Source: CALMEC01 sp964393105
GTDB taxonomy: Bacteria; Actinomycetota; Thermoleophilia; Miltoncostaeales; Miltoncostaeaceae
Length of the DNA stretch: 40,160 nt
NCBI GenBank assembly: GCA_964393105.1
Contig: CAYMSM010000059.1
Location: 1-40,160 of the forward strand
Direction: 5' to 3'
Shown: one piece after another, positions 7,068-15,568 of the stretch
How the letters are laid out: each line of letters begins with the position of its first letter
How positions within the stretch are numbered: the first letter of the stretch is position 1
Notes under the pieces: generated by a model
What the model was told of the DNA's origin: nothing
Seen by the model: only the letters and a program-made list of their open reading frames with translations
Database searches by the model: none
Made by a program: the position numbers and the translations under genes

Positions 7068-8180
7068 ATGGCGAACCGACTCCGACCGAGGCTCGCGGTT
7101 ACCGTCGTCGCCGGTCTCGCGGTCACCGCGGGTATCGGCACGGGCGTTGCGAGCGACCCGAAGCAGGCGCTTGCCTGCGTGCAGCCGCTGGACGCCACCG
7201 CGATCGACGCGGTGCTCTCGCTGGCAGGGAGTCCCCTCGCGGGTCAGGGCGTCACGTTCGTCAACGCCGCCGCTGCCGTCGGCCTCGATCCGCGGGTCCT
7301 GGTCGCGATCGCCGGCCATGAGACGATCCTGCAGACCTACGTCCCGGCGCAGGGCATTCACAACGCCTTCGGCATCGGACCTGGCCGGACGTTTGCGACC
7401 GACGCCGAGGCCATCACGTTCGCCGCCGACTTGCTCGCACGCCACTACGTGGGTGAAGGGCGACGAACCCTGGGCGACATCAGCTCCAAATGGGCCCCCG
7501 TGGGCGCCGCCAACGACCCGGCGAACCTCAACGCCAACTGGACGGCCGGCGTCGGCACGCTCTATGCCCGACTCGGTGGCAACCCCGACGCTGCGATCAC
7601 CCTCGACGCGCAGACGGTCACGAACTGCCAGCCCACGCCCGTCGTAGCCCCGGTCCCGTCAGGCGGAGTGGCTGCGCCGGGCATCGTCGCCTGGGCCGGC
7701 GCGGCCCCGGTCGTGACGGAGCCCCTCATGGAGCGCGGCGCCGATCCGATCACGGGTGCAGCGGCGACGCGCACCGGCTTCGTGTTCCCGTTCATCCCCG
7801 CTTTGTCGCCGATTCGCTACACGGACAACTTCAGCCAACCAGGGCTGCCGGGGTGCTTCGGCAAGCCGTTCCTGTGCGCGGTGACGCTCACCGCCGAGCC
7901 GGGCACGGGCGTTGTCGCCGCAGCCGGGGGCACCCTCGACGGGGCTACCCCCGCCGAGCAGGCGACCGGTCTTGCGTTTTGGATCCTCACCGGCGACGGT
8001 GACCGGATCGGCTACAGCGGGCTTGCCTCCTACGCAGGGGGCATCGGTGACGGCGCCGTCGTGACCGCGGGCCAGATGCTTGGCACCAGCACGCGCGTGA
8101 CGACGTTCGCCTGGGAACGCGCTGGTCAGCGCATCAATCCGTTCCCGATGCTCGCGGCCACGCGCCCGAGCGACGCCTGA
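7068..8180 (+). CDS. Secreted glucosaminidase-like protein with degenerate LytM/M23-like domain
   Basis: A 370-residue exported protein. The N-terminus (basic MANRLRPR, then a hydrophobic helix ending near VASDPKQALA) is a signal peptide. Residues of about 50-180 resemble the glucosaminidase/lysozyme-like fold: LDPRVLVAIAGHET with a candidate catalytic Glu, NAFGIG, and the ending ANWTAGV typical of cell-wall N-acetylglucosaminidase-like domains. After a Pro/Val-rich linker, the C-terminal part resembles a LytM/M23 beta-barrel (PGTGVVAAAGGT ... GDGAVVTAGQMLGTS). It lacks the metal-binding His pairs, so it is probably non-catalytic and used for binding or regulation. A likely role is peptidoglycan remodelling. 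TACACT lies 12 bases before the ATG, giving a very short leader. Confidence 0.72.
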   Translation: MANRLRPRLAVTVVAGLAVTAGIGTGVASDPKQALACVQPLDATAIDAVLSLAGSPLAGQGVTFVNAAAAVGLDPRVLVAIAGHETILQTYVPAQGIHNAFGIGPGRTFATDAEAITFAADLLARHYVGEGRRTLGDISSKWAPVGAANDPANLNANWTAGVGTLYARLGGNPDAAITLDAQTVTNCQPTPVVAPVPSGGVAAPGIVAWAGAAPVVTEPLMERGADPITGAAATRTGFVFPFIPALSPIRYTDNFSQPGLPGCFGKPFLCAVTLTAEPGTGVVAAAGGTLDGATPAEQATGLAFWILTGDGDRIGYSGLASYAGGIGDGAVVTAGQMLGTSTRVTTFAWERAGQRINPFPMLAATRPSDA

Positions 8181-8189
8181 CACTCTTTA

Positions 8190-8280
8190 CCCAACCTTGA
8201 TGATGCCCAGGCGGTCTGGGAGCGTGGACGAGATACCAGTCGCGGACCCCCACACGCGACAGGTCTCGACTGCGGTTGGG
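8190..8280. other. Possible three-way-junction RNA fold between convergent genes
   Basis: CCCAACC (8190-8196) pairs with GGTTGGG (8274-8280) and encloses two hairpins. One is CCCAG/CTGGG (8206-8220). The other combines CGAGA/TCTCG with GTCGCG/CGCGAC (8229-8268). The region is the 110-base gap between two converging genes, so it could be a 3' UTR or terminator structure. Such pairings are not rare by chance at this GC content. Confidence 0.22.
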
Positions 8281-8292
8281 AGGCCGCCCAGA

Positions 8293-8670
8293 TCATGCTA
8301 CCGCCAATGCCGCTCGGTCCTCGATCATCAGCTCGCAGAGCTTCAGGGCGAGCTTGTAGCCCATCTCGCTGCCGCTGCTTGCAAGCACGACGGATCGTCC
8401 GAGTTGGTTGGCGAGTGATCCGAACCCTGAACCCATGTTGTCTGAGATGACGACGATCGGGCCGGGCTGCTCACGAAGCTCACGCTCGATCTCGGCGAGC
8501 TCGGTGGCGCAGGCGTCACGAGCATCCACGACGATGACCTCGTCGGGGCGCTGGAGCGGTGTCGCCGCGGGAAGCTCCGTGACGACGTGACCGAGCCGAT
8601 TCAGCGTCCTCGTAAGCGCGGATTCGTCTCGACCTCTCGGGCCGACGACGCGAATCTCACAAATGTTCAT
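8293..8670 (-). CDS. Receiver-like protein of unknown function (125 aa)
   Basis: The product shows an alternating strand/helix pattern like a CheY-type receiver. It begins CEIRVVGPRG, has a central strand ending in Asp (EVIVVDARDA, D49 or nearby), a strand PIVVISDNMGSG, and a C-terminal helix. The N-terminal acidic pair needed for Mg binding in canonical receivers is absent and no clear conserved Lys is seen, so phosphorylation is doubtful. It could equally be a CpaE-like or unrelated Rossmannoid domain. I start at the ATG 8670 rather than the TTG at 8679 because GAGG/GGGAG precedes the ATG. It lies 97 bases downstream of the proline-rich surface protein gene on the same strand and may share its transcript. 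Confidence 0.6.
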   Translation of the reverse strand: MNICEIRVVGPRGRDESALTRTLNRLGHVVTELPAATPLQRPDEVIVVDARDACATELAEIERELREQPGPIVVISDNMGSGFGSLANQLGRSVVLASSGSEMGYKLALKLCELMIEDRAALAVA

Positions 8671-8767
8671 TATCCTCAACTCCCGTGCGGGGTGGAAGGC
8701 ACGTGCTCATGCCGCCGCGCGCAGATGCGCGACGACCGGGCCAGGCGGATGCCCGGCTGGAGCGGCC

Positions 8768-9730
8768 TTACCCAGGTCTGAGAGCGAGGGTTGCAAACCC
8801 CCGGGGGCCCCGGCGACGACGGTCGCGGATGAGGCTGGCGAAAAACGGAAGGACGATCAGAAGCGCGCCCATCAGCATCAGGGCGGTCTGGGTCTCTTGC
8901 GTCAAAGACGACTTACCGTCTGGCAGGCCGAGCGGTAGAAAGCCCATCAAGAGCGCGAGGACACCGGCGCCCTGTCCAGTCCACCCACCATGCGGCAGAG
9001 CAAAACCAAATGGCGACTCTGCAGCCACACGCGTCGCCTGTGCAGGGGGATGCACCGGCAGTGGGAGCGGTGCAGCGGCCACATGGCTGACCACCGCCCC
9101 TCCAACGGCAAACTGCGTTCCGAAGGTCTCAGAACGCACATACGGCGACAAGAGTCCAGAACCGAGCGTCTGCACGATCGGAGCGACGAGCGGCGTGATC
9201 TTCGAGGGGTCCGCCGGCGGCGTCTGCGAGGACGTCCCGACGATCAAAGGTGTGGCAAGTGCGCCCGGGTTGAGCTGATCGCCGACCGTCGCCACAAGTC
9301 CCGAGTCCGAGCCGGTCAGCGTGCCGGTGACCGGCTCGGCACCCAAAACCACAGCGGGAGCGTCCTGAACCACGAGGATGACCTCTTGCGGGGCAGCCGG
9401 CGTCGGCTCGGTGACCGCAGACGGTGGCGGATCCGGCGCGGGCTGAACCGCGGCAACCGGGACTGGTTCAACGATGGCCACGGGATCCGGTGGTGGCGGC
9501 GGAGGAGGTTCCGCGGATGGCGCGACGTCGGGTTCTGCGACGACCGGAGCGGGCGCGACAGGCCCAGGTGCCGGATCGACCGCGGTGGTGTCGGTCGTGA
9601 CGGCCACGGCATCGGCGAGCGTCTCGAGTGCCATCGCGCCAGGCGCAAAGGCGAGGATCGCAACCAAGGCCGCGAACACGACCACTCGCATCGCCCTGCG
9701 GCGATGGCGAGTCGTGAACACAGCGTTCAC
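8768..9730 (-). CDS. Secreted proline-rich, C-terminally membrane-anchored surface protein
   Basis: A 320-residue unknown. It starts at a GTG (9730); the N-terminus (TTRHRRRAMRVVV) leads into a hydrophobic helix ending APGAMA, a good signal peptide. Residues of about 40-130 are rich in Pro, Ala and Val with acidic spacing (EPPPPPPPDP), typical of a wall-spanning stalk. A less biased middle follows. The C-terminus has a first hydrophobic stretch (GVLALLMGFLPLGLP), then a membrane helix (ALMLMGALLIVLPFFASLI) and the positive tail RDRRRRGPRG. The tail is that of a membrane-anchored or sortase-like substrate, but no LPXTG motif is seen. The upstream open frame to 10186 is low-quality sequence and is not part of the gene. 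The function is unknown; an envelope role is inferred. Confidence 0.72.
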   Translation of the reverse strand: MNAVFTTRHRRRAMRVVVFAALVAILAFAPGAMALETLADAVAVTTDTTAVDPAPGPVAPAPVVAEPDVAPSAEPPPPPPPDPVAIVEPVPVAAVQPAPDPPPSAVTEPTPAAPQEVILVVQDAPAVVLGAEPVTGTLTGSDSGLVATVGDQLNPGALATPLIVGTSSQTPPADPSKITPLVAPIVQTLGSGLLSPYVRSETFGTQFAVGGAVVSHVAAAPLPLPVHPPAQATRVAAESPFGFALPHGGWTGQGAGVLALLMGFLPLGLPDGKSSLTQETQTALMLMGALLIVLPFFASLIRDRRRRGPRGFATLALRPG

Positions 9731-10184
9731 ATCTCTCACTTCCGTACGTCCACTCAAACCCCCGGCCGCGTCGAACCAACGCGCATCGCAGGACACTATC
9801 AAGGGAGGCCTCGAGGTGACAGGTCGCAATCGTTGCGAACTGCGCATCGCAGCAGCGAGCGCGAACGTCCGCTCCCACCATTTCCTCGACAGTGGCGGCC
9901 ACCCGAGCGACAAGGATGCCCGGGCCAAAATTCCCGACCTTCGTCTAGTTGTCTTAAGTCGTGCGTGGCCGTATCGTTGACCCACGATCTCGGGTACGAG
10001 ATCGCCGCGGGCCCATGCGGACGCGCGCGGGTGCGGGATCCGCCTCCCTGGATGACGGGAGGGGCTTGGGTTGGTCAACGCAAGGCGACTTTGATCTGAG
10101 TTTGCGCGTCCGCCGGGCCTCGCTTTATGGGCATCGGCGCGGCCCCGTGGGTACGCTCCGGCGGTCACCGTCCCAGGAGTGGTC
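9731..10184. other. 454-bp divergent intergenic region
   Basis: No convincing gene is seen. It contains a perfect hairpin CGATCTCG/CGAGATCG with a GGTA loop (9985-10004). It also holds TACGCT (10152-10157), a candidate -10 box for the plus-strand oxidoreductase gene, and TAGTGT on the minus strand (9798-9793), a weak candidate for the surface-protein gene. I could not match the sequence to a known riboswitch class. Confidence 0.4.
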
Positions 10185-11183
10185 ATGAACGCGATTCAGC
10201 TCGTCGAGACCGGCCCACCCGAGGTGCTCACGCTCACGTCCGTGCCGGATCCCGTCCCCGGCCCCGCCGAGGTCGTGGTGGAGCTTCGCGCGGCGGCGCT
10301 CAACCGGCGTGACGTGTTCGTGCGCAAGGGCGTCGCCCCGTCGCCGCTCCCGGTGATTCCGGGCTCGGACGGCGCGGGCGTCGTCCGCACGCTGGGTTCC
10401 GGCGTGAGCGGTGTCGCCGAGGGCGATGAAGTCGTCATCTTCCCGTCCCTCGGATGGGGCGGTGGTGAGGCTGCCCCTCAACCGGGCTTTCGTATCCTGG
10501 GCGGCCCGGACGACGGCACCTACGCCGAGCTGATCCGCATCCCGGCCGAGAATGTGATGCCAAAGCCCAAGCGCCTGTCATGGGAGGAGGCCGCTGCGCT
10601 CCCGCTGGCCGGGCTTACCGCATGGCGCGCGCTGATCAGCCGAGCCGGGTTGCGCCCGGGCGAGACGGTGCTCGTACTCGGCATCGGCGGCGGGGTCGCG
10701 ACGTTCGCGCTGCACATCGCCCGTGCGGCCGGTGCGCGTGTCATCGTCACCTCCTCCTCCGACGACAAACTGTCGCGCGCCGCCGACCTGGGCGCGGCGG
10801 CGGGAGTCAACTACACGTCCGATGATTGGGTCGAGCAGGTCAAGGGACAATCCGGCGGTGGCGTGGACGTGGTCGTCGACAGCGTCGGCTCGACCTGGGC
10901 CGACAGCGTCAACTGCCTGCGTCCGGGCGGACGGCTCGTGGTGTTCGGCGGCACGGGGGGCGGCAAGGTCGAGATGATGGTGCGCCCGGTGACAATGGGT
11001 CAGGTGTCGGTTCTGGGCACCACGATGGGAAGCGCCCGAGATTTCGCAGGGCTCCTGAGAGCGGTGGACACCCAGCGCTGGACCCCGGTCGTGGACAGCG
11101 TCCGCTCGCTCGCAGAGGCCGCCGCCGCGCACCGGCGCGAGGAGGCCGGCGAGCATTTCGGCAAACTGGTGCTCGTCCCGTGA
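10185..11183 (+). CDS. Zinc-independent MDR oxidoreductase (quinone oxidoreductase-like)
   Basis: Cytoplasmic NAD(P)H-dependent medium-chain reductase of 332 residues. It has the GroES-like entry (PGPAEVVVELRAAALNRRDVFVRKG) and the family signature region GSDGAGVV. The catalytic-zinc Cys found in alcohol dehydrogenases is absent, as in quinone oxidoreductases and enoyl reductases. The cofactor motif GIGGGVATFALHIA is followed by TSSSDDKL. The start is the ATG 10185 with AGGAG at 10175-10179; the GTG at 10179 lies inside that ribosome site. The following M42 peptidase gene starts in the stop codon (GTGA), so the two are translationally coupled, though I know of no biochemical link. The substrate is unknown. 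Confidence 0.9.
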   Translation: MNAIQLVETGPPEVLTLTSVPDPVPGPAEVVVELRAAALNRRDVFVRKGVAPSPLPVIPGSDGAGVVRTLGSGVSGVAEGDEVVIFPSLGWGGGEAAPQPGFRILGGPDDGTYAELIRIPAENVMPKPKRLSWEEAAALPLAGLTAWRALISRAGLRPGETVLVLGIGGGVATFALHIARAAGARVIVTSSSDDKLSRAADLGAAAGVNYTSDDWVEQVKGQSGGGVDVVVDSVGSTWADSVNCLRPGGRLVVFGGTGGGKVEMMVRPVTMGQVSVLGTTMGSARDFAGLLRAVDTQRWTPVVDSVRSLAEAAAAHRREEAGEHFGKLVLVP

Positions 11184-12208
11184 GACGCAGCCTCCTGGCC
11201 GCCCTCTGCGAGGTCGCGGGTCCATCGGGGCGCGAGGAGCGTGTGCGGGAGCTCGTGCGACCCGAGCTCGAGTCGGTCTGCAGCAGGATCGTCGCCGACC
11301 CCCTGGGGGGGTTGACCGGCGTGCGCGACGGGTCCGGCGGGCCGCGGGTCATGCTGGCCGCGCACATGGACGAGATCGGGCTGATGGTGACAGACGTCGA
11401 CGATCGCGGGTACCTGCGGTTCGTGCCGCTCGGCGGCTGGGACGCACGAACGCTGGTCGGCCAGCGCGTCATGGTCCACGGACGCGGGGACCTGCCCGGC
11501 ATCGTCGGCACGACGCCGGTGCACCTGCTGGACGAGGCGGCCCGGCAGAAGGCGCCCAAGATCGAGGAGCTCGCGATCGACACCGGGCTGCCGGCGGAGC
11601 GGGTCCGCGAGCTGGTGCGTCAGGGCGACGTCGTCACCCGCACACGAACGCTCGAGGACCTCGGTGACCTCGTGACCGGCAAGAGCCTGGACGATCGCGT
11701 CGGACTCTTCGTGATGATCGAGGCCATGCGCGTCGCATCACCCTCCCCTGCCGAGGTCCACGCGAGCGCGACGGTGCAAGAAGAGGTCGGCCTGCGCGGT
11801 GCCAAAGTCGCCGCGACGCGCGTGCGACCCGACATCGCTCTCGCGATCGACACGTGCCCCGCTGACGACGGACCCGGCACGCCGACACGGGGACCGTCCA
11901 CCCGGCTCGGACACGGGACCGCGATCCGTCTGCTGGATGCGAGCGCCATCGGCTCGCCAGCACTTGTCGACCTGCTCGTCCGGTTGGCCGACGATCGGGG
12001 GATCCCGTATCAGTTCCACGTGTCGAACAAGGGCGGCACGGACACGCAGTCGCTGCAGCTCGCCGCCGAGGGCGCCATCGCAGGTTGCGTCTCGATCCCG
12101 ACGCGGTATGTCCATTCGAGCGTCGAGGCGTGCCACCCGGACGACATCCAGTCGTCGATCGACTTGGTCGCGGCGCTCATCGAGCATGCCCACGAGTTGA
12201 GCTATTAG
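11180..12208 (+). CDS. M42 family metallo-aminopeptidase
   Basis: Di-metal aminopeptidase (342 residues), a family of large cytoplasmic oligomers trimming peptides. Metal ligands and catalytic residues are all in place: H62 and D64 (AAHMDEIG), the bridging Asp in GKSLDDRVG (171), the E201/E202 pair (TVQEEVGLRG), D224 (AIDTCPADD) and H312 (YVHSSVEA). The start is a GTG that overlaps the previous stop; the long open frame upstream is an out-of-frame reading of the oxidoreductase gene. The stop overlaps that of the convergent YcnI-like gene by four bases (TTAG). Proteins of this family were once called endoglucanases, but peptidase activity is better supported. Confidence 0.92.
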   Translation: MRRSLLAALCEVAGPSGREERVRELVRPELESVCSRIVADPLGGLTGVRDGSGGPRVMLAAHMDEIGLMVTDVDDRGYLRFVPLGGWDARTLVGQRVMVHGRGDLPGIVGTTPVHLLDEAARQKAPKIEELAIDTGLPAERVRELVRQGDVVTRTRTLEDLGDLVTGKSLDDRVGLFVMIEAMRVASPSPAEVHASATVQEEVGLRGAKVAATRVRPDIALAIDTCPADDGPGTPTRGPSTRLGHGTAIRLLDASAIGSPALVDLLVRLADDRGIPYQFHVSNKGGTDTQSLQLAAEGAIAGCVSIPTRYVHSSVEACHPDDIQSSIDLVAALIEHAHELSY

Positions 12209-12921
12209 TGCTTTTTGCGGCTCCGGGTGAGCGCGACCGCACCTGCGCCGAGCAGGGCTGCCGCCGCCACGATGACCCCGACCGTCAGGCCCGTCGATCC
12301 CGCGTCGTCGTCGCCCACCGACCCCCCAGGCGTCGTCGCCGCCGTTGTGGCGGTCGTGGCGGTGGCCGCCGGAGCCGGGGTCGGGGTCTGCGGCACTGCC
12401 GGTGTGACGCGAACCACCGGCAACGCGGACCGCAACACACCTGCGGGATGCTGCGACCCCGAGGGGCCGATCCACCTGACGACCGTTCCATCCGAGTATC
12501 GCTGCACGGTGGGAAACGCGAGGCCGCGACGCGCCGATCCGGCGCGAACCCGCACGCGCAGGCGAAACTCCCCTCTGCGCCCAGGGCGGATGCGGCCCCC
12601 GCTCCAGGTGACCGTCGAGATCCGGGTGTCGACGACCTTGCCCCCGATCTGCACCGGCGGTGACAGCGGCTCGTTCGCACCAACGCTGCGCCAGCCGGTG
12701 ACCGTTGGGATCTGCACCTCAAGGACGTTGTCGGGCAGCTTGACCGCGATGCTCGTCGTGTCGGCGCGCTGCGATTCGTTCGGGACGCTGATGACGATCT
12801 CGCCCCGCGCGGCGACGGTCCCGTCGGGTGCCGGCGTCACCCCGACGTGGGCGAGCCCTGAAGTGGCTGCGGCCACGACCAGCGCGGCAGCACCGAGCAG
12901 CACGCAGCCAACGCGCCTCAT
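12205..12921 (-). CDS. YcnI-like copper-binding (DUF1775) protein
   Basis: A 238-residue exported protein. The signal peptide ends SGLA, so the mature protein would begin with His (HVGVTPAP), as in YcnI, where the N-terminal His helps bind copper. The DUF1775 core includes VISVPNESQRADTTSIAVKLP, QIPTVTGW and the extended strands up to VVRWIG. After a Pro/Thr/Ala linker a C-terminal membrane helix (GLTVGVIVAAAALLGAGAVAL) and a basic tail (RSRKKH) anchor it. The start overlaps the stop of the upstream CopC/CopD gene (ATGA), so it is the third gene of the rhomboid-CopCD-YcnI operon. A role in copper delivery or homeostasis outside the membrane is inferred from family and context. Confidence 0.88.
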   Translation of the reverse strand: MRRVGCVLLGAAALVVAAATSGLAHVGVTPAPDGTVAARGEIVISVPNESQRADTTSIAVKLPDNVLEVQIPTVTGWRSVGANEPLSPPVQIGGKVVDTRISTVTWSGGRIRPGRRGEFRLRVRVRAGSARRGLAFPTVQRYSDGTVVRWIGPSGSQHPAGVLRSALPVVRVTPAVPQTPTPAPAATATTATTAATTPGGSVGDDDAGSTGLTVGVIVAAAALLGAGAVALTRSRKKH

Positions 12922-14573
12922 GTGGTCCCGGTTCTGAGGACGGCGTCGAGCGTCACGGCGTCGAGGTCGAACTCCCCGCGCCTGACGGCGACCTCGAACG
13001 TCCAGGGCCCTCCGACCGGGACCCGGAGCCCTGGCGTCACGTAATGGCCGGGCTCTGCCTGTGTCGCCGTCAACCGGAATGGCCCGACGCTCCCGACCTT
13101 GGGGCGGGCTGTGACCGTCACCTCGTCCACCGTCTGTGGGGCGTTCGCGCGGGTCAGGTACACGTGGAGCAGGTTCGGTCCCGTCACACCGGGGTCGGCG
13201 ACGAGGCGTACGCCCACATCGCCGATCTGACCGCTTGTCGACACCGCGACCGGACGCGCCGCGGCCACGGCGCGCGCGGGCGGCTTGGTGATCAGCACCG
13301 ACGTCACGCCGATCGCAACGGCCATCAACGCGAACTCGACGACCACCGTTCGTTGCAGTCTGGTGAGGAGACCTTCTGACGGGTCACGCTCGGTGAGACG
13401 GCGGACCACGCGGCGGTTGGCCACGCCGAACCCGATGAGCACGAGCACGATCGCGATCTTCGCGACGAGCAGCTTGCCGTAGGTGGTGTTCCACAGGTCG
13501 CTGACCTGACCGACGTGGGTCAACCCACCGATGGTCCCGGCGACCAGCAGAACCGCGACGCTCCACACGGCCAGCATCGAGAAGCGGGGAAGTACCACTC
13601 TGGCCAGCTCGCGGCGCCGTTCACCCGCCAGCGTCAACCCCAGCATGACCGCGGCAAGTCCTCCGACCCAGACAGACGCCGCGATGACGTGGCCCACGTC
13701 GGCCACCACCGCGAGAGCTCCCTGCGCTCCGGCGTGGCCCGACAGCCCCGGTGTGATCGCAAGGCCGGCGGCGAGCACCCCGATCCCGCGCTTGAACCAC
13801 AGCGAACCGGCGGCAGGCGCCCAAACCGCGGCGATCGCGATGACCTCGGCCAGGACGATCTGGGCCAGCCTGACATGCCCGAAGCGGGTCCCCAGCACCG
13901 CGGAGAGCGCCGTGCTGTTGGTCGCTTGGCCCACGCCCGCTCCCGCGATCGCGGCGGCGTGGAGCACGATCGTCGCCGCGGCGACGATCGAGAGCCCGAA
14001 GCCCAGTCCCGCGATCACGTACCACAGGCGCCGCTCGACCTCGGGATCGCGTCCCGCGAAGATCAGCAGGTTGGCGGCAATGGCGCCGATCAGGGCGATG
14101 ATCAGCGCCAGGTTCAGAAATCTCCCGACGTCGGCTGCACGGGCGACTGCCGACGATGGACCTGTCGCGACCTGCCCGGCGACCCCTTCGGGCCGGTCCC
14201 CAGGCGCGCCGACGTGGAACACGAACGCGCCGTCGATCGGGTGGCCGTCAGCCGAGGCGACGCGCCATGAGACCGTGTAGGTCCCCGGGGCCAGGGTCCC
14301 TTTCAGGCCGGTCGTAAGGACGCTCGAGCCGGCACGCGTCGTCTCGCCGGCGTCGACCCGGCGCGCAGCCCCGTCGAACACGCGGATCGTGCCCAGGGCG
14401 TCCTCGATGGGCTCGCTGAAGCTCAGCGTCACGGCTCGTGGCGAATCCGGGAGTACTTGCTCGCCAGCGGGTTCGCTGTGGATCAAGCGTGCGTGCGCCG
14501 ACGCCAACGCAGGAAGGGCCATTGAGGCGACCAGCACGATCATGACGAGCAGGTGCGCGCGACCTCGCGTCAC
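12918..14573 (-). CDS. CopC-CopD fusion copper transport protein (YcnJ-like)
   Basis: A 551-residue membrane protein for copper import or handling. The signal peptide ends ALASA; the mature N-terminus is HARLIHSEPA, giving the first CopC copper ligand at H27, with a second at DGHPIDG. CopC spans about residues 27-125. About eight transmembrane segments of CopD follow (from LNLALIIALIGAIAANLLIF to VVVEFALMAVAIGVTSVLI), with His/Met-rich loops (GLSGHAGAQ, HVGQVSDLW). An extracellular beta domain (about 440-551) ends the protein. I chose the GTG at 14573 because it overlaps the upstream stop (GTGA) and has GGAG six bases before it; the TTG one codon earlier is the alternative. Confidence 0.92.
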   Translation of the reverse strand: MTRGRAHLLVMIVLVASMALPALASAHARLIHSEPAGEQVLPDSPRAVTLSFSEPIEDALGTIRVFDGAARRVDAGETTRAGSSVLTTGLKGTLAPGTYTVSWRVASADGHPIDGAFVFHVGAPGDRPEGVAGQVATGPSSAVARAADVGRFLNLALIIALIGAIAANLLIFAGRDPEVERRLWYVIAGLGFGLSIVAAATIVLHAAAIAGAGVGQATNSTALSAVLGTRFGHVRLAQIVLAEVIAIAAVWAPAAGSLWFKRGIGVLAAGLAITPGLSGHAGAQGALAVVADVGHVIAASVWVGGLAAVMLGLTLAGERRRELARVVLPRFSMLAVWSVAVLLVAGTIGGLTHVGQVSDLWNTTYGKLLVAKIAIVLVLIGFGVANRRVVRRLTERDPSEGLLTRLQRTVVVEFALMAVAIGVTSVLITKPPARAVAAARPVAVSTSGQIGDVGVRLVADPGVTGPNLLHVYLTRANAPQTVDEVTVTARPKVGSVGPFRLTATQAEPGHYVTPGLRVPVGGPWTFEVAVRRGEFDLDAVTLDAVLRTGTT

Positions 14574-15526
14574 CAAGCGCTCCGACCGGACGCGACGTCG
14601 CCCATGCTCAGAGGGTGCATCGCGACCAGGGCAGAGTGCGAACGCACGGCGAACGGAGTCGTCTGCGAGCTGCGCTCTGCGATCGCAAGCGCTCCGACAG
14701 CGCCGATCACGACGACGGCGAGCACGGCGGCGAGCGATCCTGCATGCAGGCGTCGCGCCGCGATGTGTCGCTTGCCGAATCCGGAGAGCGCGAGCGCCGC
14801 CATCGCCCCACCGAGAATCCCGCCCAGATGCCCACCGATCGAAATGCCCGGCAGCGCAAACGTGATCACCAGGTTGATCCCCAGGAACAGCCCGGCGTCA
14901 CCCAGAATCGTAACGCCGCGCTGGCGCTCCAAGACAAAGATCGCGGCCATCAGGCCGAACACGCCGCCCGATGCGCCCACGGTAAGCGCGTTGGGGCTCA
15001 GGAGGAGCGCCCCGGCAGCGCCCCACAGCACGGAAGCCGCGTAGATCAAGCCGAATCGAAGCGGACCGATGTAGGCCTCGAACCGGCTCCCCAGGATCCA
15101 GAGCGCAACCATGTTGAAGCCCAGATGCACCACGCCGGCATGCAAGAACGCAGAGGATACGATCCGCCACCAGTCACCCGCGGCGACATCCGGCCCGAAC
15201 AGCGCTCCCCCGCGCGAGACCTCTCCTCCGAGCCCACTGCCGACCCCGCCCGGGTCGGTTGCGATCTGCAGACCGAAGACGACGATGTTGATGGCGATCA
15301 GCGCAATCGTGACGTGTGCGGTGCCCCGAGCGACCGCACGGGGCTTGAGTCGCGCCGCGCCCGTCGGCCGCCCGGCGCACTCGGGACAGCGCACCCCGAC
15401 GGCCGCCTGCACCATGCAGGACGGGCAGATGGGCCGCTCGCAGTTGGAGCATGAGACGAGCGTCTCGCGGTCCCGATGCCGGTAGCAGACGGGCGGCGCG
15501 TCGAGGTTCGGCGGTGACAGCTCCAT
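14570..15526 (-). CDS. Rhomboid intramembrane serine protease with N-terminal zinc-binding box
   Basis: A 318-residue polytopic membrane protease. The cytoplasmic N-terminus holds a B-box-like zinc motif: CYRHRDRETLVSCSNC, then CPSC and CPEC. The rhomboid domain follows, with the oxyanion Asn in HLGFNM (N138), catalytic S186 in GASGGVFG and catalytic H233 in GGHLGG. About seven membrane segments are visible. It leads the operon with CopC/CopD and YcnI, and its stop overlaps the CopC/CopD start. Its link to copper is unclear; it might process a membrane partner. A TACGAT box eight bases before the ATG suggests a leaderless transcript. Confidence 0.92.
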   Translation of the reverse strand: MELSPPNLDAPPVCYRHRDRETLVSCSNCERPICPSCMVQAAVGVRCPECAGRPTGAARLKPRAVARGTAHVTIALIAINIVVFGLQIATDPGGVGSGLGGEVSRGGALFGPDVAAGDWWRIVSSAFLHAGVVHLGFNMVALWILGSRFEAYIGPLRFGLIYAASVLWGAAGALLLSPNALTVGASGGVFGLMAAIFVLERQRGVTILGDAGLFLGINLVITFALPGISIGGHLGGILGGAMAALALSGFGKRHIAARRLHAGSLAAVLAVVVIGAVGALAIAERSSQTTPFAVRSHSALVAMHPLSMGDVASGRSAW

Positions 15527-15568
15527 CTTGCGAGATCGTATCGCGCACCGCGGTCGCGTCGCCGCCGC

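Noticed and set aside
8768..10186. Extended 472-codon version of the proline-rich protein
   Set aside because: The first 150 codons lack protein character and precede an obvious signal peptide; the GTG at 9730 fits the exported protein.
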